Below are positions 1 to 7,819 of a stretch of DNA of 64,000 nucleotides, piece after piece (position 1 is the stretch's first letter; each line of letters starts with the position of its first letter). The notes beneath the pieces were generated by a model. That model made no database searches and had not been told where the DNA came from. It saw nothing but the letters and a program-made list of their open reading frames with translations. A program made the position numbers and the translations under genes. Source of the stretch: Actinomadura mexicana (lineage in GTDB: Bacteria; Actinomycetota; Actinomycetes; Streptosporangiales; Streptosporangiaceae); NCBI RefSeq assembly GCF_900188105.1, contig NZ_FZNP01000006.1:1-64000 (forward strand), given 5' to 3'.

Positions 1-578
1 CGCAGCACCAGCGCGGCGGCCTCCCCGGTCCCGCCGGGGCCGTGGTCGATGAACGCGGTCATCGGATGGAACCCGAAGGTGCGCTTCCACGTCGGCGCCG
101 CGTCCTGCTTGTCGGAGTGCGCGAGCACGATCGTGGCGTCCAGATCCACCGCGATCAGGTCACCGCCCGTCCCAGGGGCGTGCTCGCCGGCCAGTTCCCA
201 GGCCCGCGCGCGGGCCGCCGCCCGGGCCTTGCGGATCGCCCGCAACGCCTGCGGGCCGGCCTGGGCCAGGCTGGTGACCAGCCGCGACACCGTCGGATCA
301 GAGGGCACCGGCCCGAACAACTCCGGCTCGGCCCGCAGCACCGCGATATCGGACAGGCAGTCCCCGCCCAGCGCCAGCATCACCGCCAGGTCCGCGACGA
401 CCTTGCCCGGATCGTGGGTCGCCCGCGGCTTGCGCCACCGCTCCAACCCAACCGAAAGCGCCTGGTCGAGGCCGGTGACCCGGAGCGTCTGGGCCAGCAG
501 CACCCCACCAGCATGACCGACGATCCCCGCGCCGTCACAAGACACCGCGAGCTTGGCAGGGCGACCTGTAGTCTTCAC
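1..578 (-). CDS. IS1380 family transposase, N-terminal part
   Basis: The first 192 residues of a DDE transposase that continues past the left edge. The frame is open from the GTG at 578 to base 1. The N-terminal stretch with GIVGHAGGVLLAQTLR and the following helical region match the start of IS1380-family transposases. The segment IAVDLDATIV near residue 145 carries the first acidic residue of the catalytic triad. The remaining catalytic residues are out of view, so whether the copy is intact is unknown. It acts only in mobility of its own element, and its neighbours are other IS copies and accessory genes. Confidence 0.8.
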   Translation of the reverse strand, partial: MKTTGRPAKLAVSCDGAGIVGHAGGVLLAQTLRVTGLDQALSVGLERWRKPRATHDPGKVVADLAVMLALGGDCLSDIAVLRAEPELFGPVPSDPTVSRLVTSLAQAGPQALRAIRKARAAARARAWELAGEHAPGTGGDLIAVDLDATIVLAHSDKQDAAPTWKRTFGFHPMTAFIDHGPGGTGEAAALVL

Positions 579-653
579 GTGAAAAGTGCCTTCTGGACTG
601 GTGCGGACAGGACTCTCGACAAGCCCTATCCTCCCAGCTCGGGGGCACTTTTC
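1..653 (-). mobile_element. IS1380-type insertion sequence, truncated by window edge
   Basis: One end of an insertion sequence whose transposase reads off the left edge of the window. A perfect 10-bp inverted repeat, gaaaagtgcc (581-590) and ggcacttttc (644-653), lies just outside the transposase start; the outer copy probably belongs to the terminal inverted repeat. The other end is outside the window, so the inverted-repeat pair and target duplication cannot be confirmed and the outer boundary is approximate. Confidence 0.55.
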
Positions 654-847
654 TTGTCTAAACGGTCACTCTCGACCCGCCGCCCGGTGAAAGCCCGAGG
701 CTAACGCGTGCTGGTGCCGTTCTCCGAAGCGAGAGCCCAGGTTGCGCACCAGGTCAGTGGTGCCAGAAATCTGTTTCGTGCTCGTTGCCCGTGATCAGAT
801 CAGGCGGGGAGCGAGACGGCTGCGGAATGTTGAGGGAGAATGCGCAC

Positions 848-1489
848 ATGCGATCAAATCACGAGGCTGGTTGGAAGCGCCTTCGCCGGTGGCATGGTGT
901 CCGCGTCTCGTTCGTTGCGGTCGTCCTGGCTGTGGCCGTTGCTGGCGGATTTTGCGCGGTGGCGCTGTGGAAGTTCAACGGTTTGGGTATGACAGGGGAA
1001 GCGGCTGCCCGGCCATCCGCAGCCGGTTCGTTCGTCTGTGGCCGTATAGCGCCGAGGTCTGCGGGGTCGGAGCTTTTCGATCTTTCGTTGAGATTCACAT
1101 CAGTTCAGCAGAGCGGTGATGGTCGACCAGCGGCAGAAGCGCTAGTGTCGTCGAAAAGTGTGACGAGGGTTAGGCTTTCCACGCTTCGTGTGGTTGTCAC
1201 CGATCGAGCCGGACGGGTAGTGGCCGGACAGGATGGGGTGCTCATGCCTCTATCCCTGCTGGTCCGCACAGTAGGGCCAGCGCAGCCCGCGCACCTCACG
1301 CTTTATCCTCAGGGTGATCCTTGCCCGGGAACAGAATGGAAACGATTGTGGAGCGAGAGAGCCGGCTACCGAGTGTTGGCGATGATCTCGGTGAGACGTG
1401 GAGCGAGCTCTCAAAATGATCCACAAAAGGCCAGCCAGGCCCCTCCGTTGCTGTTGCAGAATTCCATCTCCTTGAGTGGGCCGCGCTGA
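848..1489 (+). CDS. membrane-anchored protein of unknown function
   Basis: A 213-residue protein I do not recognise. ATG 848 is chosen because gagggag (832-838) lies nine bases upstream; an earlier in-frame start has no such site. The N-terminus is basic (KRLRRWHGVR) and is followed by a single hydrophobic segment at about residues 17-38, so it should be anchored in the membrane with the rest outside. The exported part has two cysteines (in FVCGRIAP and DPCPGTEW) that could form a disulfide. Base composition is visibly less GC-rich than the core genes to the right, and it sits between an IS and a secreted protease, consistent with acquired DNA. No function is proposed. Confidence 0.6.
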   Translation: MRSNHEAGWKRLRRWHGVRVSFVAVVLAVAVAGGFCAVALWKFNGLGMTGEAAARPSAAGSFVCGRIAPRSAGSELFDLSLRFTSVQQSGDGRPAAEALVSSKSVTRVRLSTLRVVVTDRAGRVVAGQDGVLMPLSLLVRTVGPAQPAHLTLYPQGDPCPGTEWKRLWSERAGYRVLAMISVRRGASSQNDPQKASQAPPLLLQNSISLSGPR

Positions 1490-1513
1490 AGGGTTCCTTG
1501 CTCCAGCGCGGCC
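1479..1513. terminator. convergent hairpin terminator
   Basis: Perfect 10-bp stem ggccgcgctg (1479-1488) and cagcgcggcc (1504-1513) with a 15-base loop. It covers the stop codon of the upstream plus-strand gene and faces the end of the minus-strand protease gene. There is no T-run, as is common in actinomycetes. Confidence 0.55.
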
Positions 1514-1536
1514 TCTTGGCGGTTGAGGTCAGACAG

Positions 1537-2844
1537 TCACGGAGAGGTCATAGGCGTGAGGTTGCGGAACGCGGCGGTGACGGCACTCACGTTCGTGAAC
1601 GACATGCTCGTACATGAACTGGTCTCGCCACAGCCGCCGCCGGCCGACACCATGCCGACCCCTTTCACTGTGTAGGCGCCGTTAAGAGTATAGACTGCCG
1701 CGCCACTGTCGCCGTGATAGGCGACGGCAACCGGTGATTTAGGCTCGGAGCGCATGCCGTTCACGGTGTAGGTGATGCCGTGCGCGGTGAGGTTGTACTG
1801 CGTCTTGCCTTTTACTTCCCAGTCGCAGGGCACTCCGTCACCGTTCTGGTAGGAGATGAAGCCGTTATGGCACACGAGGGCGCCCGCGACCGTGTCGCCG
1901 GCGGCTGTGATCGTCTTCCCCCCGATGCTGCCTTCATCGGGGAGTCCGTTTTCAGCCACGAAGGCACCAGGATTCGAGGGCGGCCCGACAGGGGTGGGGG
2001 CGACGATATTGACCATCGACGCGTCCGCAGGTTTGCTGATTGCGGTGACTTGGCCAAGCCCGGGGTAGCTCGGCGTGCCTATCGATTCGAAGAGGTCGTA
2101 ACAGTGAAACGCGGTGAGGATGTAGTAAGCGTTGATGGTCTTATCCCTGAAGGGGAGTCCACTGGTGCAGGCATAGCCCGCCGGGTTCTCGATGTTGAGG
2201 CCAGCACCGGTCAGCCTTGGGAAGTCCACACGTCCGGAAAGCGACGTTATGCGCTCGCCCTTGACGACGGTGACTGCATTATCGAACATCTCGGTGTCTG
2301 CGGAGGCAGCGGTGCCCGCAAGGGCCCGCCGAGCCTGCTTGGGGTTGGGCACCTCGACGGTGAGTCCGCTCCCGTCGGGGGCAAGGACGGTTGCATACAC
2401 CGTGAAGGGCAGTTTACCTGCGCGAGCCCGAGCCATTATCAAGTTGGATTTTGCGGTGAGGTACCGTTCACTGTACTTAGCGGGCTTGACGACAAGGCGG
2501 TCCGTCTCGGCTCCCGGGTCCCGTTTACTGAGGGCGGCCAGGAAGCGAGAACCCTTGGCGGTATCGGTGAGGAATATCTCTACCTTGCCAGTGTCGGGTT
2601 GCAGTCGTGCCCCCGCGTACTGGCTGGCGAAGTCGTGCTCACCGGCACTGACGGCCGCGCTGGCCAGACGTTGCAGAGGCTTAAGCGCTTCGGCCTGCCG
2701 GATCTGGTCGGCCGTCGCCGGAGTAAGGCGCGCGCCAGGATTGGAGGGAGGTGAAGGAGCAGCTGCCGTCGGCGTTTGAGTTCCGATTGACGTGACAGCG
2801 AAGGTTGCGGCAGCCATTGCCAAAATGTTGCGAGCGAACACCAC
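1537..2844 (-). CDS. secreted chymotrypsin-like (streptogrisin-type) serine protease
   Basis: A 435-residue exported protease with an N-terminal signal peptide (ARNILAMAAATFAVTS then a small-residue cleavage region), a propeptide-like region of roughly 190 residues, and a C-terminal S1-type domain. Candidate catalytic residues are the His in ILTAFHC (about residue 246), the Asp in PADASMVNI (about 274) and Ser380 in HGDSGAAVY. Four cysteines near the C-terminus and around the His suggest disulfides. The start is one of two adjacent GTG codons (2844 or 2841) behind ggaagg on the minus strand. It would cleave proteins outside the cell after removal of its propeptide. It lies in the IS-rich block with lower GC than the core, so horizontal acquisition is likely. 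Exact specificity is unknown. Confidence 0.8.
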   Translation of the reverse strand: MVFARNILAMAAATFAVTSIGTQTPTAAAPSPPSNPGARLTPATADQIRQAEALKPLQRLASAAVSAGEHDFASQYAGARLQPDTGKVEIFLTDTAKGSRFLAALSKRDPGAETDRLVVKPAKYSERYLTAKSNLIMARARAGKLPFTVYATVLAPDGSGLTVEVPNPKQARRALAGTAASADTEMFDNAVTVVKGERITSLSGRVDFPRLTGAGLNIENPAGYACTSGLPFRDKTINAYYILTAFHCYDLFESIGTPSYPGLGQVTAISKPADASMVNIVAPTPVGPPSNPGAFVAENGLPDEGSIGGKTITAAGDTVAGALVCHNGFISYQNGDGVPCDWEVKGKTQYNLTAHGITYTVNGMRSEPKSPVAVAYHGDSGAAVYTLNGAYTVKGVGMVSAGGGCGETSSCTSMSFTNVSAVTAAFRNLTPMTSP

Positions 2845-3423
2845 ATGTTCCTTCCAAGTGGGACGATGATCAACACAAGGATCTTCGCTTTTAGGTCAAG
2901 CTAAGTCAACTCTTGACAAACAGCAACGTGTGGGACAGTTACCGAGAGGTCCTGATCACGAGTTAGGAACTGGTGGTGCCGAGCCTGGATTTGCAGGGCG
3001 CTGGCGGTACGCCGGGCGGCGGGTGTGAGCGGTGGACCTCCCAGCACCCCAGGCAGATGCTTCAGGAGCAGGAATCGCGAGTATGCCCTCCAGCGCGATA
3101 ACCGCCCCTCGGCGGAGGAGTGGACGATCTCCCGTCGAGGACCGCGCCAGCTGGCGGCATGTTGAAGATTGCAGACCTCTCGGGGAAGCGGTGTTGAAGC
3201 GCTCGCCGACGGCAATAGGTGCACGCCGTGGTCGTCGTTCAAGAAGGCGATTTAACAGAACCCACACCATTTCGGCCCGTCCCGACCCCCCTCCCGAGCA
3301 TGCCCGCTCCAGAGAGAAGTGGTCGGCGGCCTGTAGAAACATGGGTACGAGGGGTCGTCTGATGTGCACAGCTGAGTGGATGCTGGGCCTATAGCCGATC
3401 AGTGCCCCGACCGCCGTGGGCTT
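2845..3423. other. region without a supported gene
   Basis: About 580 bases between the protease promoter side and the first IS256 element. The stretch 2845-2960 is relatively AT-rich and probably holds the protease promoter. The rest has only reading frames without a ribosome binding site, recognisable motif or family resemblance; it looks like decayed accessory DNA. Confidence 0.5.
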
Positions 3424-3432
3424 CTACTGGTG
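3424..3432. repeat. target-site duplication of the first IS256 element
   Basis: The 9-bp sequence ctactggtg at 3424-3432 recurs at 4849-4857, immediately outside the two inverted repeats. IS256-family elements duplicate 8-9 bp on insertion, so this marks the insertion point. Confidence 0.8.
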
Positions 3433-4848
3433 GGTTGCGTCCACGGAGGTGGTGTATGAGTTTGACCTGGTCAGCGGGCGTGGCGTCGTGACGTGAGACG
3501 GCCATCGCGTGATCCTTCGAATCGACCAAGACCGAAGGAGAAGAACGCGATGGCCGTGGACAACAGTGTGGACCCTGCGGGCTGGCTGGCCGAGCAGATC
3601 GGGGCGTGTGAGCCCGATGTGTTGCGGTCGATGGTCAAGACGATGGCCGAGGCGCTCATGTCGGCAGAGGCCGATGCGGTGTGCGGGGCCGACTACGGGA
3701 CCCGCTCGGAGGAGCGGGTCAACCGCCGCAACGGCTACCGGGTGCGGGACTGGGACACCCGCGCCGGCACCGTGGAGCTGGCGATCCCCAAGCTGCGCAG
3801 CGGGTCCTACTTCCCCGAGTGGCTGCTGTAGCGGCGGCGCCGGGCCGAGCAGGCCCTCGTTTCGGTGGTGGCCACGTCCTATCTGCTGGGCGTCTCGACG
3901 CGGCGGGTGGACAAGCTGGTCGAGCAGATGGGCATCAAGGGCATCTCCAAAAGCCAGGTCTCGGAGATGTCGAAGGTGCTGGACGCTCAGGTCGCGGCGT
4001 TCCGCAACCGGCCTTTGGAGGGCGGCCCGTATGCGTTCGTGTGGGTGGACGCCCTGACCCAGAAGGTGCGTGAGGGCGGCCGGATCGTGAACGTGCACGT
4101 GCTGGTGGCCACCGGCGTCAACGCCGACGGGCACCGCGAGATCCTCGGGATCGAGGTCACCTCGGCCGAGGACGGAGCCGGGTGGCTGGCGTTCCTGCGC
4201 GGCCTGGTCGCCCGCGGCCTGACCGGCGTCCAACTGGTCATCTCCGACGCCCACGCCGGCCTGGTCGAGGCGATCGGGGCGACCCTGCCCGGGGCCGCCT
4301 GGCAGCGGTGCCGCACGCACTACCTGCGCAACCTGCTCACCCGCGTCCCCAAGTCGGCGCAGCCGTGGGTGGCGACGCTGGTGCGCACCATCTTCGACCA
4401 GCCCGCCGCCGAAGAGGTCCACGCCCAGCACGCCCGCGTGGTCGCCTCGCTGGAGGCCAAGCACCCCGACGCAGCCGAACACCTGGACGCCGCCCGCAAC
4501 GACCTGCTGGCCTTCACCGGCTTCCCGCGCCAGCTCTGGCGGCAGATCTGGTCCAACAACCCCCAAGAACGCCTCAACAAGGAGATCCGGCGGCGCACCG
4601 ACGTGGTCGGGATCTTCCCCGACCGGGCCGCGATCGTCCGCCTCGTCGGCGCCGTCCTGATGGAACAGACCGACGAATGGACCGAAGCCCGCCGCTACAT
4701 GGGCCTGGAGTTCCTGGCCAAAGCCCGCCTTCGAGCAGTCGAGGGCAACACACCCGACCCCGAGACCGACCAGCGAGAACTCACCGCTTAACCTGCAGAA
4801 ACAGGATCACGCGAAGATCAACTCTTACACCACTCCAGTGGACGTGAC
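3433..4848 (+). mobile_element. IS256 family element, about 1.4 kb, transposase interrupted
   Basis: A complete element by its ends. The left inverted repeat (3434-3462) and the reverse complement of the right one (4820-4848) agree at 23 of 29 positions, sharing the block gtggtgta. The flanking 9-bp direct repeat fixes the boundaries. The single gene inside has an in-frame amber codon, so the copy cannot make full-length transposase unless the codon is read through; it could still be moved in trans by a relative. Confidence 0.85.
3550..4791 (+). pseudogene. IS256 family transposase with in-frame amber stop
   Basis: Reading from ATG 3550, with a gaaggag ribosome binding site just upstream, gives 413 codons, the usual IS256 transposase length. 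The only interruption is TAG at 3829-3831 (codon 94), between SYFPEWLL and RRRRAEQALV; relatives normally have Glu there, so one G-to-T change (GAG to TAG) explains it. Downstream sequence is otherwise undamaged: the catalytic Asp residues appear in FVWVDALTQK and VISDAHAGLV, and the Glu lies in NNPQERLNKEIRRR. A C-terminal fragment could start at GTG/ATG codons after 3860 but would lack the DNA-binding N-terminus. The damage looks recent because nothing else has decayed. Confidence 0.85.
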
Positions 4849-4857
4849 CTACTGGTG

Positions 4858-5327
4858 CCGGCGAACCACCCAATCCGCCTGCCCGAGATGATGTGGTACG
4901 ACCACATCCCGCCGGAGCGCGGAGAATGCATGCAAGCGCCCATGGACGTGGCTGGTCAGGCCCAATGCGACGTTGGCAAACACACCGCCTGGTAGGGCCC
5001 GTCACCTTGGCCGCGTGGTCAATTGCGCGCAGCTGACCCTGAACTCACCTCTAGACCCCGGCGTCACCGACGATGATAAGACTGACGCCCTCATCTCACG
5101 AGGCCCGGCCGGCAGGGACGCCGCGCTCCTACGGTGTGGACCGAAACAAACCCGACGACCTGGTTCCTCTCACCGTCAAGAAGATCCGCGGGGCTCAACG
5201 CCCTCCTACACCCACCGCGGCCCCCGCTCGCTCACCCTCCTCACGGTCGTACTCGTGACACCGACACCAAGCCCGCCACTCGAAGATGCCACGACAGCGC
5301 CAACGCGACCTCACCGATCACTGAGGC
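4858..5327 (+). pseudogene. decayed insertion-sequence DNA, including a transposase tail
   Basis: No intact gene. From about 5160 to the TGA at 5322-5324 the plus strand, read across at least one frameshift and one stop, resembles the C-terminus of actinomycete DDE transposases: LVPLTVKKIR, then LNALLHPPRPPLAH, then HRHQARHSKMPRQRQR. The Trp expected in the tail appears as TGA. The first part (4858-5000) continues an unidentified reading frame that is split by the first IS256 element. The second IS256 element has inserted exactly at the stop codon of this remnant, so the DNA records successive transpositions. Confidence 0.5.
5320..5327. repeat. target-site duplication of the second IS256 element
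   Basis: The 8-bp sequence actgaggc at 5320-5327 recurs at 6712-6719 directly outside the inverted repeats of the element. It overlaps the stop codon of an older transposase remnant. Confidence 0.8.
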
Positions 5328-6711
5328 GGGACTGTACGGTTTTCGGTGTAACTCCTGATCAAGGAGTGACACCTGATGACGACCGAAGTGAAGATGGAGG
5401 CCGTGGTGGCCGAGCCCGACGACAAGCGCGGTCCGGTGGCCGTGGTCGAGCAGGAACTGGTCGGCCGGCTGGTCGCCCAGGCCCGCGAGCAGGGCCTGGA
5501 GTTGACCGGCGAGGGTGGTCTGCTGGCCGAGCTGACCAAGCGGGTGCTGGAGTCCGCACTCGAGGGCGAGCTCACCGACCACCTGGGACGTGACCGTCAC
5601 GAACGGGCCGACGAAGGCGGCGGGAACGTCCGTAACGGGCACCGGTCCAAGACCGTGACCACCGAGGTCGGGCCCATCGAGATCGACGTCCCGCGGGACC
5701 GGGACGCCACCTTCGAGCCGAAGATCGTCCGCAAACGGCAGCGGCGCCTGACCGGCGTGGACGAGATGGTGCTGTCCCTGTCGGCCAAGGGCCTCACACA
5801 CGGGGAGATCTCGGCGCACCTGGCCGAGGTGTACGACGCCTCGGTGTCCAAGCAGACCATCTCGACCATCACCGACAAGGTCCTGGACTCGATGACCGAG
5901 TGGCAGAACCGGCCGCTCGACCCCGTCTACCCGGTGATCTTCCTGGACGCCATCCACGTCAAGATCCGCGACGGGCACGTCGCCAACCGCCCCATCTACG
6001 TGGCGCTGGCCGTCACCGCCGACGGCACCCGCGACATCCTGGGACTGTGGGCCGGCGACGGCGGCGAGGGCGCCAAATACTGGCTGCAGGTCCTCACCGA
6101 ACTGCGCAACCGGGGCGTCAGCGACGCCTGCATGGTGGTCTGCGACGGGCTGACCGGCCTGCCCGACGCGGTCGGCAACGTCTGGCCGCAAGCCCTGGTG
6201 CAGACGTGCATCGTCCATCTGCTGCGCAACTCGTTCCGGTACGCGGCCCGCCAGGACTGGGACAAAATCGCCAAGGCGCTCAAGCCCGTCTACACCGCCC
6301 CGACCGAGTCGGCCGCGACCGAGCGGTGGCTGGAGTTCGCCGAGACCTGGGGCACCAAGTACCCGGCGATCGTCAGGTTGTGGGAGAACGCCTGGGCCGA
6401 GTTCGTGCCGTTCCTGCAGTTCGCCCCCGAGATCCGCAAGGTCGTGTGCTCCACCAACGCCATCGAGTCGGTCAACGCCCGCATCCGCCGCGCGGTCAAG
6501 GCCCGCGGACACTTCCCCAACGAGCAGGCCGCCCTCAAGTGCGTCTACCTCGCAGTGATGAGCCTCGACCCCACCGGCACCGGCCGCAAACGCTGGATCG
6601 CCCGCTGGAAGGCCGCCCTCAACGCCTTCGACATCGCCTTCGAAGGCCGCCTCACCGCCGCCCGCAACTGACCTCAGCAAGATCGAGTTACACCGTTAAC
6701 TGGACACACCC
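5328..6711 (+). mobile_element. IS256 family element, about 1.38 kb, apparently intact
   Basis: Terminal inverted repeats at 5328-5354 and 6685-6711 match at about 20 of 26 positions, sharing cggtgtaactc. They enclose one uninterrupted transposase gene and are flanked by the 8-bp duplication actgaggc. The sequence is clearly different from the other IS256 element in the window, so these are two separate arrivals rather than a local duplication. Confidence 0.88.
5376..6671 (+). CDS. IS256 family (Mutator-type) transposase
   Basis: A 431-residue DDE transposase that binds the ends of its own element and catalyses its movement. ATG 5376 follows aaggag with an eight-base gap. Catalytic residues are visible: Asp in VIFLDAIHVK, Asp in VVCDGLTGLP, and Glu in STNAIESVNARIRRA; these are the spacing and context of the Mutator/IS256 superfamily. 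The N-terminal third is helical (AELTKRVLESALEGELTDHL) and is followed by the conserved NVRNGHRSKTV segment. The frame is intact and the termini are present, so the element may be active. Confidence 0.92.
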   Translation: MTTEVKMEAVVAEPDDKRGPVAVVEQELVGRLVAQAREQGLELTGEGGLLAELTKRVLESALEGELTDHLGRDRHERADEGGGNVRNGHRSKTVTTEVGPIEIDVPRDRDATFEPKIVRKRQRRLTGVDEMVLSLSAKGLTHGEISAHLAEVYDASVSKQTISTITDKVLDSMTEWQNRPLDPVYPVIFLDAIHVKIRDGHVANRPIYVALAVTADGTRDILGLWAGDGGEGAKYWLQVLTELRNRGVSDACMVVCDGLTGLPDAVGNVWPQALVQTCIVHLLRNSFRYAARQDWDKIAKALKPVYTAPTESAATERWLEFAETWGTKYPAIVRLWENAWAEFVPFLQFAPEIRKVVCSTNAIESVNARIRRAVKARGHFPNEQAALKCVYLAVMSLDPTGTGRKRWIARWKAALNAFDIAFEGRLTAARN

Positions 6712-6759
6712 ACTGAGGCGGCTGGAGCACTAGTCAGGCAGTAGGTCAGGCACCACGCA

Positions 6760-6797
6760 GTCAGGGCCTGTCTCGACATCGCGAGACAGGCCCTGAC
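6760..6797. terminator. strong hairpin downstream of tRNA-Asn
   Basis: Perfect 16-bp stem (6760-6775 with 6782-6797, arm gtcagggcctgtctcg) and a six-base loop. It lies 26 bases past the 3' end of the minus-strand tRNA-Asn and probably ends its transcript. There is no clear T-run. Confidence 0.65.
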
Positions 6798-6822
6798 TTG
6801 GGACTTTGTGTCTATGACACCG

Positions 6823-6895
6823 CTCCCGCGATTGGACTCGAACCAATAACCTGCCGGTTAACAGCCGGCTGCTCTGCCGATTGAGCTACGCGGGA
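6823..6895 (-). tRNA. tRNA-Asn (anticodon GTT)
   Basis: The minus strand folds into a full cloverleaf of 73 bases. The acceptor stem is TCCCGCG paired with CGCGGGA, followed by discriminator G; the D-arm is GCTC-AATCGGCA-GAGC; the anticodon stem-loop is GCCGGCTGTTAACCGGC with anticodon GTT; the T-arm contains GGTTCGAGTCC. CCA is not encoded. Its 3' end faces the IS-rich block, the usual geometry for islands integrated at tRNA genes, although no second copy of the 3' end was found inside the window. Confidence 0.95.
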
Positions 6896-7038
6896 TCGTG
6901 CGTGCGCCGGGGTGTGTCGGCCCCTGGCGGCGCGTCTAGATTAGCGCATGTCCGGGGCTGTTCGCGCACGCGCGGGGATTGAGGCGGCTAGGGCGGGTAT
7001 AGGGGGTGTCACGATTCCGCCGTCAGTAGGAGTTGGAC

Positions 7039-7311
7039 ATGAAGGCTCGCACGATGTTCATGGCAGGTGCCGCGGTCGGCTACGTCTTCGGGACGAAGGC
7101 CGGGCGCGAGCGGTACGAGCAGATCAGGCAGCTCTCCAAGCAGGTGTCGGAGAACCCGAACGTGCAGGAGGCCGCCGGGAAGATCCGGTCGAAGGGCGAG
7201 ACGTTCGCCGGGGCCGCGCGCGACAAGGCGGGGCACCTGAAGGACCGGGTGCCCGAGCAGGTGACGGGGGGCCGCAAGGAGGAGGAGCAGCCGCCCGTCT
7301 ACCCCGGCTAG
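7039..7311 (+). CDS. YtxH-like small protein
   Basis: A 90-residue protein starting at ATG 7039, six bases after taggag. It opens with a short hydrophobic glycine-rich segment (MFMAGAAVGYVFGTKAGRERY) typical of YtxH-domain proteins, followed by a charged amphipathic helix (EQIRQLSKQVSE) and a repetitive helix (ETFAGAARDKAGHLKDRV) that recalls CsbD/LEA-like stress proteins. It is probably membrane-associated. Function in this family is not defined beyond links to stress. It converges with the next minus-strand gene, sharing the last four bases. Confidence 0.7.
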   Translation: MKARTMFMAGAAVGYVFGTKAGRERYEQIRQLSKQVSENPNVQEAAGKIRSKGETFAGAARDKAGHLKDRVPEQVTGGRKEEEQPPVYPG

Positions 7312-7802
7312 AGACCGGTCTGACGGCGCAGGTCTTCGAGGACCTGTTCGGCCTGGGCCCGCAGGCCCGGGTCGGACGGGTCGAGCCCGGCGTCGAAGAC
7401 GAACGTCCAGCGCACATCGCCGCCGGCTGCGGGGCGCCGGCCGGCGATGCGCACCTTCCCGCCTCCGGGGAGGGTGGCGTGGTGGGTGACGGCGATGGTG
7501 GCGGTGACGCGCTCCCGGACGGTCTCGGGCACCGAGCCGGGGCCCGTGAGCCGGACGTGGTGCTCGGCGCCGCCGGAGGTCTCCTTGACGTGCAGCCAGC
7601 CGTCCTTCCAGGTGGCGTGGTCGACGCGCTCCCAGGGGATGCGGGTGAAGCCGCCCGAGGGGGTCGGCACGTGCAGGGCGAAGAGCGTGGCGGTGACGTG
7701 GGAGCCGCCGCGGGTCGGGGCCGCCGCGAGGACGCGTTCGCCGCGTTCCAGCGCGAGTTCGGCGCGGACCGCGGCGGGCAGGGGACCCCGGTTCAGGCGC
7801 AT
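7308..7802 (-). CDS. conserved actinobacterial protein of unknown function
   Basis: A 164-residue soluble protein. ATG 7802 directly follows ggggg, so the exact start is uncertain. The sequence has a compact beta-rich first half (LERGERVLAAAPTRGG, ATLFALHVP, RIPWERVDHATWKDGWLHV) that resembles a PH-like strand pattern, and a second half ending in an acidic helix (AQAEQVLEDLRR). I recall similar proteins in other actinomycetes beside tRNA genes, but no role is known. It follows the glycosidase gene by 17 bases on the same strand, so the two are probably cotranscribed. Confidence 0.6.
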   Translation of the reverse strand: MRLNRGPLPAAVRAELALERGERVLAAAPTRGGSHVTATLFALHVPTPSGGFTRIPWERVDHATWKDGWLHVKETSGGAEHHVRLTGPGSVPETVRERVTATIAVTHHATLPGGGKVRIAGRRPAAGGDVRWTFVFDAGLDPSDPGLRAQAEQVLEDLRRQTGL

Positions 7803-7819
7803 CCCCCCACGGTAGGCGA

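Noticed and set aside
2956..3369. Minus-strand frame of 137 codons as a gene
   Set aside because: It has no ribosome site or recognisable domain, and overlapping frames on both strands are equally open.
6824..6846. tRNA-Asn 3' end as attachment site with a matching second copy
   Set aside because: No second copy of the 3' sequence was seen inside the window and no integrase gene is present, so no att site is annotated.
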